DNA of 64,000 bases from assembly GCF_003403015.1 (NCBI RefSeq), contig NZ_QURL01000009.1, positions 62,001 to 126,000 on the forward strand. The letters are read 5' to 3'. The notes below the pieces were generated by a model. It did no database searches and had not been told where the DNA came from. It saw only the letters and a list, made by a program, of their open reading frames with translations. A program made the position numbers and the translations under genes. Positions within the stretch are counted from its first letter, which is position 1. Each line of letters starts with the position of its first letter. This document shows positions 53,937 to 61,568 of the stretch, piece by piece. The DNA is from Fulvimarina endophytica. GTDB taxonomy: Bacteria; Pseudomonadota; Alphaproteobacteria; Rhizobiales; Rhizobiaceae.

Positions 53937-56900
53937 TCCTCGGATGCTCCCTCGCTCTCGCCCCCTGCCACGGCCCATTCGCGGGACCGTGCCAGATGAT
54001 CGTAGGGGCCGGTGAAATCACCGGCGAAGGCCGGGCGGAAGCGCGATTTGAAGGGCGTTTCCGGCGTCAGATAATGCACCGCCAGAGCCTCGAAGCGCTG
54101 GACCGCGCGCTCCGACAGATCGTTCGGATCGAGCGCGTCGGCGCTCTTCGTCGCCTCCATCGCAAGACTTTCGGCAACGACCTCGCGTTCGCGAAGGCGC
54201 ACATAGACGAGATCGCCGATCCGATGCCCGGCTCCGCCGATGTCGAAGCCGCCGCGCAGCGCCATCCCGCCTTCCAGCGGCAGCTGCGGCGCGAGAAGCG
54301 TCCGCGCCTGCTTGACCGAGGGTCGCGTGCCGGTCTTGAAGTCGATGATCTCCACCGATCCGTCGGTCATCACGTCCACCCGGTCGGCCTTGCCGACGAG
54401 TTCGACGTCCGAAAGATCGAAACGGGTTCCGCCGCCGATCTCCACATGGCGGCGCGCCACGCGCGCGTTGCGCCCGCGCTCCCAGGCGAGATAGCCTTCC
54501 GCGATCGCCTCCATGCGCGGCCACCAGAAGGCCTCGATCTCCACCGGCAGCCTTGCGGCATCGAAATGGGTGCGGGCGATATCGAGAAGGGCGGCGAACG
54601 CGGTCCCGGCCATCGGGTCCTCGCCGGAGGTCGCGAAGTCGGCGAGGATCGCGTGGTAGAGCGAGCCGCGCTCGGCGGCATTCGGCGAGCGCATCAGCGG
54701 ATCGAGCGGTTCGATCTGCATGATGCGCCTCGCATGGATGGCATAAGGGTCGCGGATCAGCGTCTCGACCTCGGTGACGGAATAGCGCGCCGGCCGAAGC
54801 TCGACGGGCGGGCGCGGCTCGGGGCGGGGGGCACGGGCGACGGGGTCGCTCGCCTCGAGGCGCCGGGCGGCGTCGAGATAGACGCGGCCGCTCTCGCCAA
54901 GGCTTGCCGCGCGCTTCGGACCGCCGAGCGCGGCGATGCGCTGGACCCAGCGCGCGGCGATCGTCGGCGCGCCGTCGGCCCTTGCGGCACGCGAGAGGAT
55001 GACCCGGCGCGCGCCCATCGCCATCCAGAAATCGTGCGCGGCAAGGCCGATCCGGCGCTCGGGCGGATCGAGGGCGATTTCGCTGCGCATCATGCGCGAC
55101 AGGAAGGCGCCGCTCCGTGCTCCCGAGGGCCAGCCTCCCTCGTTAAGGCCGCCGAGGATCACCGTGTCGACGCTCTGGAGGCGCGCCTCCAGCGTGCCCC
55201 AGACGAAGGCTCTCGCGGAGAGACCGCCCTTCGGGCGCACGGTGACGCCGGCCATCAGCGCGTCGGTGACGTCTTCCAGCTCGCGCGGCGGGAAGGCGAA
55301 GCCGGTTTTGGGCGCGGCGACGAGGGAGGCGAGGAAGTCGGCCATCGCCCGTCCGGGCTCCTCGGCATAGAGTTCGCGCGCATGGCCCTTCTCGTCGCGG
55401 CAGAGATCTTCCAGAACAGAGGTCGTGACGCGGGCATAGTCGGCAAGTTCCAGGTCCTCGCTCTCGCGCAGGGCGATGAGCGGCGCGATCGCCTCCACGA
55501 AGGATCGGGCATAGCGGCCGGCAAGGGCGCGATCCTCCTTCGAAACGAGACGGGCGGGGCGAGAAAGGCCGCGCCGGATCTCGCTGCCGCCGTCCTCGGC
55601 GGGCTCGCTCGCGCCAAGCCGGGCGTCCACGATCTCGGACAGATTGGCGGCATCGGCGAGGTCGACCGTTCCGCGAAGGGCGATGAGTTCGATCGCGCGC
55701 GCCGCGCGCCTCGCCTCGGCGGGCGGCATTCCGAGGCACGCGAGGGGATGCTTCAGAAGCGCCAGCAGCGGGATCGGGTCGCCGGGCGCGAAGACAACGG
55801 AAAGGAGCGTGAGGGCGAGGGAGCCCGGCGCGGTCGCCTTGAGGGGCCTGCCGGCCGAATCGTTGGCGCGGATGCCGAAGCGTTCCAGTTCGATGACGAC
55901 GCGCCGGGCGAGATTGCGGTCGGGCGTGACGAGCGCCGTCGTCGCCCCCGCCTGCGAAAGCGCGTCGCGCATGGCGCAGGCGATGGCGAGCGCCTCCTCG
56001 CGCGGATCGCTCGCCTCGATCATCTCGATCCCGGCCACCGCGTCCTCGCCGTGCTCCCCGGCGCTCCGGCTCCAGTGATCGGTCGTCTCGGCCGGCCGCA
56101 GGGCATCGGACAGGAAGGCTTCGCGCGCGGCGAGCCGCTCGGAGCCCGCGCCGAGGCACGTCACGTCCGCGCGCGAGGCGCCGAGGCCGTCGAGGATCCT
56201 GCGCAGCCCGTATTGGGGATGGCCGGGCGCTGCGATCGAGTGGCTGCGGTCGAGGGCCGAGAAGGCCCTGTCGTCGAGATGCATGTCGAGGCCGGGAAGA
56301 ACCAGCGCGCCCCGTTCGAGGCCCGCGATCGCGGCCATCAGTTCGATCGTATGCGGGGCGGTCGCGGTGGATCCGGCGAGGATCACCGGGCCCTCGGGGG
56401 GATGGGCGCGAAGGCGCGCGGCCTCGGCCGCCAGCCACGCGTTCTTCGCATGGGCCTCGCTCGACCGGCCGTCGGCGGCAAGTTCGGCGGGCCAGTATTC
56501 GGTGACGATCTTCAGGAAGGTCAGCGTCAGCCGCCACCATTCGGCGAGATCGCCCGGCGCGAGATCCGCCAGCTGGCCGAAGGGCACGCCCTCGGTCTCG
56601 ATCTCGTCGAGAAGGCTTCCGAGGTCGGAGGCGAGATAGAGCGCGTCGGCGGCCGAGGCCGGCAGGACCGCGTCCTCGTCGCCGAGAAGCGCCCTCAGTT
56701 CGGCCTCGCGGGTCGCCGTGCGCCAGGTACGCACCAGCCGGGCGAGGTGGAGGCGGCGTTCGAGCTCGCCCATCACCGGCTCGAAGCTCGTCGCATGATC
56801 GACGGACTGGAGAAGCTCGGCCTCCTCGCCCTCGCCGATCGGGCGGATCTGCGGCAGGATCGCCGAGCCGCCGCCGAGCGCCTCCTGGAAAGCGAAGGCG

Positions 56901-57067
56901 AGGGAGCGCGCCGCGCGCCGCGTGGGCACGTAGATGAGGGTTCCGGCGAGAGCGAGCGGATCGCGACCGGCGCCGAGACCCGGACCCATCCGGCCCGACA
57001 GGAGCGCGTCCGCAAGGGTCGGCAGGAAGGGCAGCCGGAGGGGAATCGAAAAGAGATTGAGGCGCAT
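53933..57067 (-). CDS. addB: double-strand break repair protein AddB
   Basis: This 1044-residue protein is the AddB partner in the alphaproteobacterial form. It has an inactivated-helicase-like N-terminal half (YVPTRRAARSLAFAFQEAL) and a C-terminal nuclease with VEIIDFKTGTRPSVKQ. Its length and companion addA fix the identity. Its ATPase motif is not preserved, as expected for this subgroup. The stop overlaps the addA start, so the two are translated together. Confidence 0.94.
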   Translation of the reverse strand: MRLNLFSIPLRLPFLPTLADALLSGRMGPGLGAGRDPLALAGTLIYVPTRRAARSLAFAFQEALGGGSAILPQIRPIGEGEEAELLQSVDHATSFEPVMGELERRLHLARLVRTWRTATREAELRALLGDEDAVLPASAADALYLASDLGSLLDEIETEGVPFGQLADLAPGDLAEWWRLTLTFLKIVTEYWPAELAADGRSSEAHAKNAWLAAEAARLRAHPPEGPVILAGSTATAPHTIELMAAIAGLERGALVLPGLDMHLDDRAFSALDRSHSIAAPGHPQYGLRRILDGLGASRADVTCLGAGSERLAAREAFLSDALRPAETTDHWSRSAGEHGEDAVAGIEMIEASDPREEALAIACAMRDALSQAGATTALVTPDRNLARRVVIELERFGIRANDSAGRPLKATAPGSLALTLLSVVFAPGDPIPLLALLKHPLACLGMPPAEARRAARAIELIALRGTVDLADAANLSEIVDARLGASEPAEDGGSEIRRGLSRPARLVSKEDRALAGRYARSFVEAIAPLIALRESEDLELADYARVTTSVLEDLCRDEKGHARELYAEEPGRAMADFLASLVAAPKTGFAFPPRELEDVTDALMAGVTVRPKGGLSARAFVWGTLEARLQSVDTVILGGLNEGGWPSGARSGAFLSRMMRSEIALDPPERRIGLAAHDFWMAMGARRVILSRAARADGAPTIAARWVQRIAALGGPKRAASLGESGRVYLDAARRLEASDPVARAPRPEPRPPVELRPARYSVTEVETLIRDPYAIHARRIMQIEPLDPLMRSPNAAERGSLYHAILADFATSGEDPMAGTAFAALLDIARTHFDAARLPVEIEAFWWPRMEAIAEGYLAWERGRNARVARRHVEIGGGTRFDLSDVELVGKADRVDVMTDGSVEIIDFKTGTRPSVKQARTLLAPQLPLEGGMALRGGFDIGGAGHRIGDLVYVRLREREVVAESLAMEATKSADALDPNDLSERAVQRFEALAVHYLTPETPFKSRFRPAFAGDFTGPYDHLARSREWAVAGGESEGASEE

Positions 57068-57243
57068 GGGCGGACGGTAGGGCCTGCCCGCCCGTTTGGA
57101 AAGCGTGCGCCTGCCGGTTCCGCCCCGCCGAGATCAACGCGATTTGCCGACTGTTCGCGCTCGCAGCGCCCGAAACGGATTCAGGCTCGCCTGAAGCGCG
57201 TCGGCATTCGGTGCACCCGAATGCCATGCTCCGGGTTTCCGTC

Positions 57244-57294
57244 GCGCGGGATGCGGGCGGAAAACCGGTGCCCGCTTTCCCGCGTCCTCGCTAG
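57244..57294 (+). repeat. intergenic palindromic repeat, copy 7 (second subtype)
   Basis: GCGCGGGATGCGGGCGGAAA, then ACCGGTGCCCGCTTTCCCGCG and TCCTCGCTAG, aligns with the inverse of copy 6 at 45663. Its outer end overlaps the stop codon of the rcdA gene. It lies in the 220-nt divergent-to-convergent space between addB and rcdA. Confidence 0.75.
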
Positions 57295-57821
57295 CGGTGG
57301 AAGGCGGTCTTCAGAAGGTTGATCTGCTCGCCGACGGGGTTCTTCGCCCCGTGATCGGTCCCGCGCGAGGGAGCGTCGTAGAGTTCGCGGTCGAGAAGGG
57401 CGATGCGGCGTTCGAGAAGCAGCGCCCGCATCAGGAGGTCGCGGAAGGTATCGGGAAGCTTGGCGAAGTGTTCGTCCCGCGAGGGCGTCGCCTCGCCGTT
57501 CAGCCGCACCTTCTTCTTTTCCGTCTCCACCTGTTCGCGCGTCATGTCGCCCTCGTTGAGGGCGCGCTGCAGGAGAAGCCAGGAGGCCATCTGCATCAGC
57601 CGCGTCGTCAGGCGCATGGATTCGGCCGAATACAGCGTCGAGAGGGTCTTCGGCATCGCCTGGGCCGCAAGGCGCCCGTCGCCGTCGAGATAGTTCGCCG
57701 TCTCGTCGACCAGCGTCATGCCCTCGTCGAACATCGGCTGGAAGGCGCGGCTATAGGCCTTGTGCTCGGCAAGGCTCACCGGGGCGGCCGTGCCCTTCAT
57801 ATCGTTCGTGCTCTGGCTCAT
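57291..57821 (-). CDS. rcdA: DUF1465 protein, RcdA-like (regulator of CtrA degradation)
   Basis: This 176-residue helical protein matches DUF1465: YSRAFQPMFDEGMTLVDETANYLDGDGR, TLSTLYSAESMRLTTRLMQMASWLLLQRALNEG, LPDTFRDLLMRALLLERRIALLDREL. RcdA in Caulobacter is an adaptor that, with CpdR and PopA, brings CtrA to ClpXP. Identity is by family. The start at 57821 is uncertain because no RBS is obvious; ATGs at 57842 and 57800 are alternatives. A terminator sits 200 nt upstream pointing toward it, so it has its own promoter. Confidence 0.85.
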   Translation of the reverse strand: MSQSTNDMKGTAAPVSLAEHKAYSRAFQPMFDEGMTLVDETANYLDGDGRLAAQAMPKTLSTLYSAESMRLTTRLMQMASWLLLQRALNEGDMTREQVETEKKKVRLNGEATPSRDEHFAKLPDTFRDLLMRALLLERRIALLDRELYDAPSRGTDHGAKNPVGEQINLLKTAFHR

Positions 57822-58021
57822 GAACTTGAAAGGTCGCTCCATTCGCACGGCAATTCGATTCGCAAGCCGGCATCCTGACCGTTGGAAGATGCCGAATCGG
57901 CGGCGTGAGGGCAAGAATCCGTCGTCACGAACGGTTAACGAAGCCGCAGGCCTTGCCGTCGAGTTAGCACGTCACGCTGGAATGAAACAGGCGGGAGGCG
58001 CCCGGCGCCCGGCGGCGAAAC

Positions 58022-58045
58022 AAAAAAAAGAGCCGTCGGGGACGG
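58022..58045 (-). terminator. orphan rho-independent terminator
   Basis: On the minus strand AGAGCCGTC and GACGGCTCT form a perfect 9-bp stem with a CCCC loop, followed by eight T. A strong intrinsic terminator of this orientation must end a transcript from the right, yet the only gene there on the minus strand is a doubtful 52-codon ORF. Confidence 0.85.
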
Positions 58046-58246
58046 CTCTGAAAAGTTTCAACAGGGAGGCGTCAAACGATGCGCCCGAAGGCGCGCCGTC
58101 TGTACGATGTCTCGAAGACGATCCGAAATTTCGTACTGTCATCATTAAAGCGCGTAAACCTTGATCGAGAATGAAGGGGACGCCTCCCCGTATCGAACTC
58201 CTTCACTACGTTCCGTGTCACGGCCGGCATGCAAAGGAGTTCAGCC
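58046..58246 (-). ncRNA. possible small RNA or small gene ending at the orphan terminator
   Basis: The minus strand over this interval is less GC-rich than its surroundings and ends in a strong terminator, so a short transcript is probable. A 52-codon frame (58072-58230, MPAVTRNVVKEFDTGRRPLH) fits in it but has no Shine-Dalgarno. TTTAAT at about 58147 could be a -10. I do not recognise the RNA. The 5' end is a guess, and the same DNA must hold the plus-strand promoter of the next gene. Confidence 0.35.
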
Positions 58247-59251
58247 ATGGGCGAAGACAACGAGATGCGCATCGTCGCGCTGAAGGGGGCCGGCGGCCCC
58301 GAGGTGCTGGTGGTCGAGACCCGGACGAAGCCCGAGCCCGGGCCCGGCGAGATCCGGATCGCGGTGGCCGCCGCAGGCGTCAACCGGCCCGACGTCATGC
58401 AGCGCGAGGGCGCCTATCCGCCGCCTGAGGGCGCGCCGGACTGGCCGGGACTGGAGGTCGCCGGCATCGTGGAGGCGATCGGCGAGGGTGCCTCGCGCTT
58501 TTCCAAGGGCGACCGGGTGATGGCCCTCGTTCCCGGCGGCGGCTATGCGGAAGCGGTCACGGTCCACGAGACGAACGCCATCGCGGTTCCCGGCGGCATC
58601 GACCTGACGAAGGCCGCCGCGATCCCCGAGACCTTCTTCACCGTCTGGAGCAATGTCTTCGTGCGCGCCGGGCTGAAGGAGGGCGAGGTCTTTCTCGTCC
58701 ATGGCGGCACCAGCGGCATCGGAACCACCGCGATCCAGCTCGCCCGCCATTTCGGCGCGCGCGTCTTCGCGACCGCCGGCAGCGACGAGAAGTGCCGGGC
58801 GGCCGAAGAGCTCGGCGCCGAGGCCTGTTTCAACTACAAGACCCAGGATTTCGCCGAGGAGATCGCCAAGGCGACGGACGGCCACGGTGCCGACGTCATC
58901 CTCGACATGGTCGGCGGCGACTATGCGAACCGCAACCTGACATGCGCCGCGATCGAGGGGCGGATCGTCCAGATCGCCTTCCTGAAGGGGCCGAAGACCG
59001 AGATCGATCTCAGCCGGATCATGCTGAAGCGCCTCGTCTTCACGGGCTCGACGCTCAGGGCGCGGAGCGTCGAGTTCAAGGCCTCCATCGCCGAGGATCT
59101 CGCCCGGCGCGTCGTGCCGCTCATCGCGGACGGCACGCTCGGCCCGGTGATGGAGCGGACCTATCCGCTCGAGGAGGCGGCGGAGGCCCACCGGCACATG
59201 GACGAGGACCATATCGGCAAGATCGTGCTGACGACGGGACTGCCGACATGA
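58247..59251 (+). CDS. PIG3-type NAD(P)H quinone oxidoreductase (zinc-free MDR)
   Basis: This 334-residue medium-chain dehydrogenase/reductase has a GroES-like N-terminal domain (about 10-130: GVNRPDVMQREGAYPPPEGAPDWPGLEVAG) and a Rossmann domain with VHGGTSGIGTTAIQLARHFG at about 150-169. Zinc-binding residues of alcohol dehydrogenases are absent. It belongs to the PIG3/quinone oxidoreductase type that reduces quinones or enals with NADPH. AAGGAG 10 nt upstream fixes the ATG at 58247. The gap to the CaCA exchanger is 31 nt, so the two may be co-transcribed. Confidence 0.88.
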   Translation: MGEDNEMRIVALKGAGGPEVLVVETRTKPEPGPGEIRIAVAAAGVNRPDVMQREGAYPPPEGAPDWPGLEVAGIVEAIGEGASRFSKGDRVMALVPGGGYAEAVTVHETNAIAVPGGIDLTKAAAIPETFFTVWSNVFVRAGLKEGEVFLVHGGTSGIGTTAIQLARHFGARVFATAGSDEKCRAAEELGAEACFNYKTQDFAEEIAKATDGHGADVILDMVGGDYANRNLTCAAIEGRIVQIAFLKGPKTEIDLSRIMLKRLVFTGSTLRARSVEFKASIAEDLARRVVPLIADGTLGPVMERTYPLEEAAEAHRHMDEDHIGKIVLTTGLPT

Positions 59252-59282
59252 GGCGTCTCTCCCCGATGCGCCCTGCTGCCCG

Positions 59283-60314
59283 ATGATCGATTTCGGCGCC
59301 TTCGGGCCGACGGTCAACCTCCTCGTCTTTCTCGCCGCTGCGGCCGCGATCGCGTTCGCGGGCGTGAAGCTCTCGGTCATCGCCGACGAACTCGCCGACC
59401 GCACCGGGATGGGGGAGGTCGTCGCCGGCGCCCTCTTCGTCGGCGTCTCCACCTCCCTGCCGGGCGCGATCACCTCGATCTCGACGGCGGCCCAGGGCTT
59501 TCCGGAACTCGCCATCGGCAACGCGCTCGGGGGGCTCACCGCCCAGACCCTCTTCATCGCCGTCGCCGACGCGGTCTATCGGCGCGCCAATCTCGAACAT
59601 GCGGCGGCGACGCCGGTGGCGCTCTCCCAGGGCATTCTCTTCATCGCGCTCCTGACCATGGCCCTGTTCGGAACCGTCACCGCCGGTCTCGTCACCTTCG
59701 GCCTGCACCCGGTCTCGGTCCTGCTCCCGGTCGCCTATGTCGCGGGCCTCTTCCTGCTCCGCCAGATCCGCAACGAGGGGATGTGGATGGTCAAGCAGAC
59801 CGACGAGACGCGGGAGGAGGAATCGGACGCCTCTGAGAGCGAGGACGAGCGTTCCGATCGACGGCTCTGGGGTCTCTTCGCCCTCTATGCCGCGATCACG
59901 GGCATCGCCGGTTACGGGATCGGCCAGAGCTCGATCGCCCTGATCGGCTTCACGGGCATGTCCCAGACCCTGTTCGGCTCGACCTTCACCGCGATCGCGA
60001 ACTCCCTGCCCGAGCTCGTCACGGCGGTGGCGGCCGTGCGCATCGGAGCGGTCGGCCTCGCGGTCGGCGACATCATCGGCGGTAACGCCTTCGACGTCCT
60101 GTTCCTGTCGGCGGCCGATTTCGTCTCGGACGGCTCGATCTTCCAGGCCGCCAGCAGCAAGGATCAGGCCACCGCGCTGATCGCCATGCTGATGATCGCG
60201 CTCATCCTGTTCGGCATGATGAAGCGGGTCAAACGCGGCATCTTCAACATCGGCTTCGAGTCGGTCGGCGTCTTCCTGCTCTACGGGGTATCCATTCTCG
60301 TGCTGGTCCTGTGA
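59283..60314 (+). CDS. CaCA family cation exchanger (Na+/Ca2+ antiporter-like)
   Basis: This 343-residue membrane protein has about 10-11 transmembrane helices and the two CaCA alpha-repeats: VAGALFVGVSTSLPGAITSI at about 47-66 and FTAIANSLPELVTAVAAVRIG at about 236-256 with GNAFDVLFL. The repeats carry a polar/acidic residue needed for cation coordination; note Gly-Ala in the first repeat where many relatives have Glu (STSLPGAIT), a deviation. An acidic loop (DETREEESDASESEDERSD) separates the halves. Substrate is likely Ca2+ or another divalent cation. Confidence 0.82.
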   Translation: MIDFGAFGPTVNLLVFLAAAAAIAFAGVKLSVIADELADRTGMGEVVAGALFVGVSTSLPGAITSISTAAQGFPELAIGNALGGLTAQTLFIAVADAVYRRANLEHAAATPVALSQGILFIALLTMALFGTVTAGLVTFGLHPVSVLLPVAYVAGLFLLRQIRNEGMWMVKQTDETREEESDASESEDERSDRRLWGLFALYAAITGIAGYGIGQSSIALIGFTGMSQTLFGSTFTAIANSLPELVTAVAAVRIGAVGLAVGDIIGGNAFDVLFLSAADFVSDGSIFQAASSKDQATALIAMLMIALILFGMMKRVKRGIFNIGFESVGVFLLYGVSILVLVL

Positions 60315-60484
60315 GCCGGCCGGCCCCGAATCGGCCCGGCCCGAGGCGCCGTGCGGACGCGACCTTATCGAAAGGGGATGTTGCGGGCCGCAGTCCGAGC
60401 CCCTATAACAGCCGAGAATTCCCGCACATTGTGGTAACGCCCACGCCCGCCCCCTGAAGGCGCGGCTCAAGAAGGATCGTATCC

Positions 60485-61207
60485 GTGGCCCAGCAACTCC
60501 TGATGCCGAAAGCGACCGCCGTCTGGCTGGTCGACAACACGTCCCTCTCCTTCGATCAGATCGCGGACTTCTGTTCCATGCATCCGCTCGAGATCAAGGC
60601 GATCGCCGACGGTGAGGCCGCGCAGGGCATCAAGGGTCTCGATCCGATCTCCAACGGCCAGCTGACGCGCGAGGACATCGAGAAGGCCGAGCAGAACGAC
60701 AAGCTGCGGCTGAAGCTCGCCCCGCCCAAGGTTCGCGTGGCCGAAAGCAAGCGCAAGGCGCCGCGCTATACGCCGGTCTCCAAGCGCCAGGACCGGCCGA
60801 ACGCCATCCTGTGGCTGGTGCGCAGCCATCCCGAGCTCGAGAACGCGGCGATCTCCCGTCTCGTCGGAACCACCAAGAACACCATCGAGGCGATCCGCGA
60901 CCGCTCGCACTGGAACTCGGCCAATCTCGTGCCGATGGACCCGGTGACGCTGGGCCTGTGCACCCAGATCGACCTCGATCTGGAGGTCGAGAAGGCGACG
61001 CGCGGCCTGCCGCCCAAGCCCGAGGACCTTGCCGAGGAGGAGCGTCTCCTGTCGGCCTCGCAGACCGAGAACTGGGTTTCGGCCGGCGCGGGCTTCAGCA
61101 GCCGGCGCGAGCGCGAGGAGGACGGCGAACTCGACGAGGCGGCGGTCTTCGCCAAGCTGTCCTCCATGAAGGGCCGCAGCGACGACGAGAGCGACGACGA
61201 GCGCTGA
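60485..61207 (+). CDS. trcR: DUF1013 cell-cycle transcriptional regulator TrcR
   Basis: This 240-residue protein matches DUF1013/TrcR: LLMPKATAVWLVDNTSLSFDQIADFC, MHPLEIKAIADGE, IKGLDPISNGQLTREDIEKAE, RQDRPNAILWLVRSHPELENAAISRLVGTTKNTIEAIRDRSHWN (a helix-turn-helix-like segment at about 102-140) and an acidic C-terminus. TrcR is a transcription regulator associated with the CtrA/GcrA-controlled cell cycle. The start is GTG 60485, with AAGGA about 9 nt upstream; the ATG at 60503 would cut off conserved residues. A terminator follows the gene. Confidence 0.9.
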   Translation: MAQQLLMPKATAVWLVDNTSLSFDQIADFCSMHPLEIKAIADGEAAQGIKGLDPISNGQLTREDIEKAEQNDKLRLKLAPPKVRVAESKRKAPRYTPVSKRQDRPNAILWLVRSHPELENAAISRLVGTTKNTIEAIRDRSHWNSANLVPMDPVTLGLCTQIDLDLEVEKATRGLPPKPEDLAEEERLLSASQTENWVSAGAGFSSRREREEDGELDEAAVFAKLSSMKGRSDDESDDER

Positions 61208-61243
61208 CCCGTCCGGGCCGGGGATCGTTTCGGCGCCTTTCGG

Positions 61244-61277
61244 GGCCGTGTCCGCACATCGCGGGCACGGCCTTTTT
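61244..61277 (+). terminator. rho-independent terminator of trcR
   Basis: GGCCGTG (61244-61250) pairs with CACGGCC (61266-61272), with inner pairs CCGC/GCGG, and is followed by TTTTT. Confidence 0.8.
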
Positions 61278-61568
61278 CATGCCCGGGGGTGGGGGAGGCG
61301 CACGGCTCGCCTTTTCCTATGGACTTTTGCATGGTTTCCGCGATGCTCCGCCCATTGCGTCGCATCCCCCACAGACGAGCGGGCGGGGCGGGCACCCTAG
61401 CTTTTCTTCCCCCGTTCGGGAGAGGGGCGGGCACCCTAGCCCCGATGCGCGGCGCCGAAGATCGACATGCGATGTTCGGGCCGCGCGGTGCGAAACCGAG
61501 AGATTGGAGACGAGGCCCGCTTTCCGCACCGGGCCGACGCTCTTTCGAGACAGGAAAGAAGCCGCGCC
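61278..61568. other. leader region of the CobH fusion with two 17-bp direct repeats
   Basis: This 291-nt stretch holds no accepted ORF. GGGGCGGGCACCCTAGC occurs at 61385-61401 and again at 61424-61440, and the sequence between can pair CCCCC with GGGG. I do not see the conserved boxes of a cobalamin riboswitch. The element may control cobH-cobL. Confidence 0.6.
61385..61440. repeat. pair of 17-bp direct repeats upstream of the CobH fusion
   Basis: Two identical copies of GGGGCGGGCACCCTAGC start 39 nt apart. They lie about 130-185 nt upstream of the TTG start. The spacing is close to four helical turns, which would put two bound proteins on roughly the same face of DNA. Confidence 0.65.

Noticed and set aside
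50331..53999. Plus-strand open frame of 1222 codons opposite addA
   Set aside because: Antisense to addA, low-complexity Arg/Gly/Ala content, no RBS or domain.
53996..57322. Plus-strand open frame of 1108 codons opposite addB
   Set aside because: Mirror frame of addB with no motif; addB is supported by its nuclease motif and its coupling to addA.
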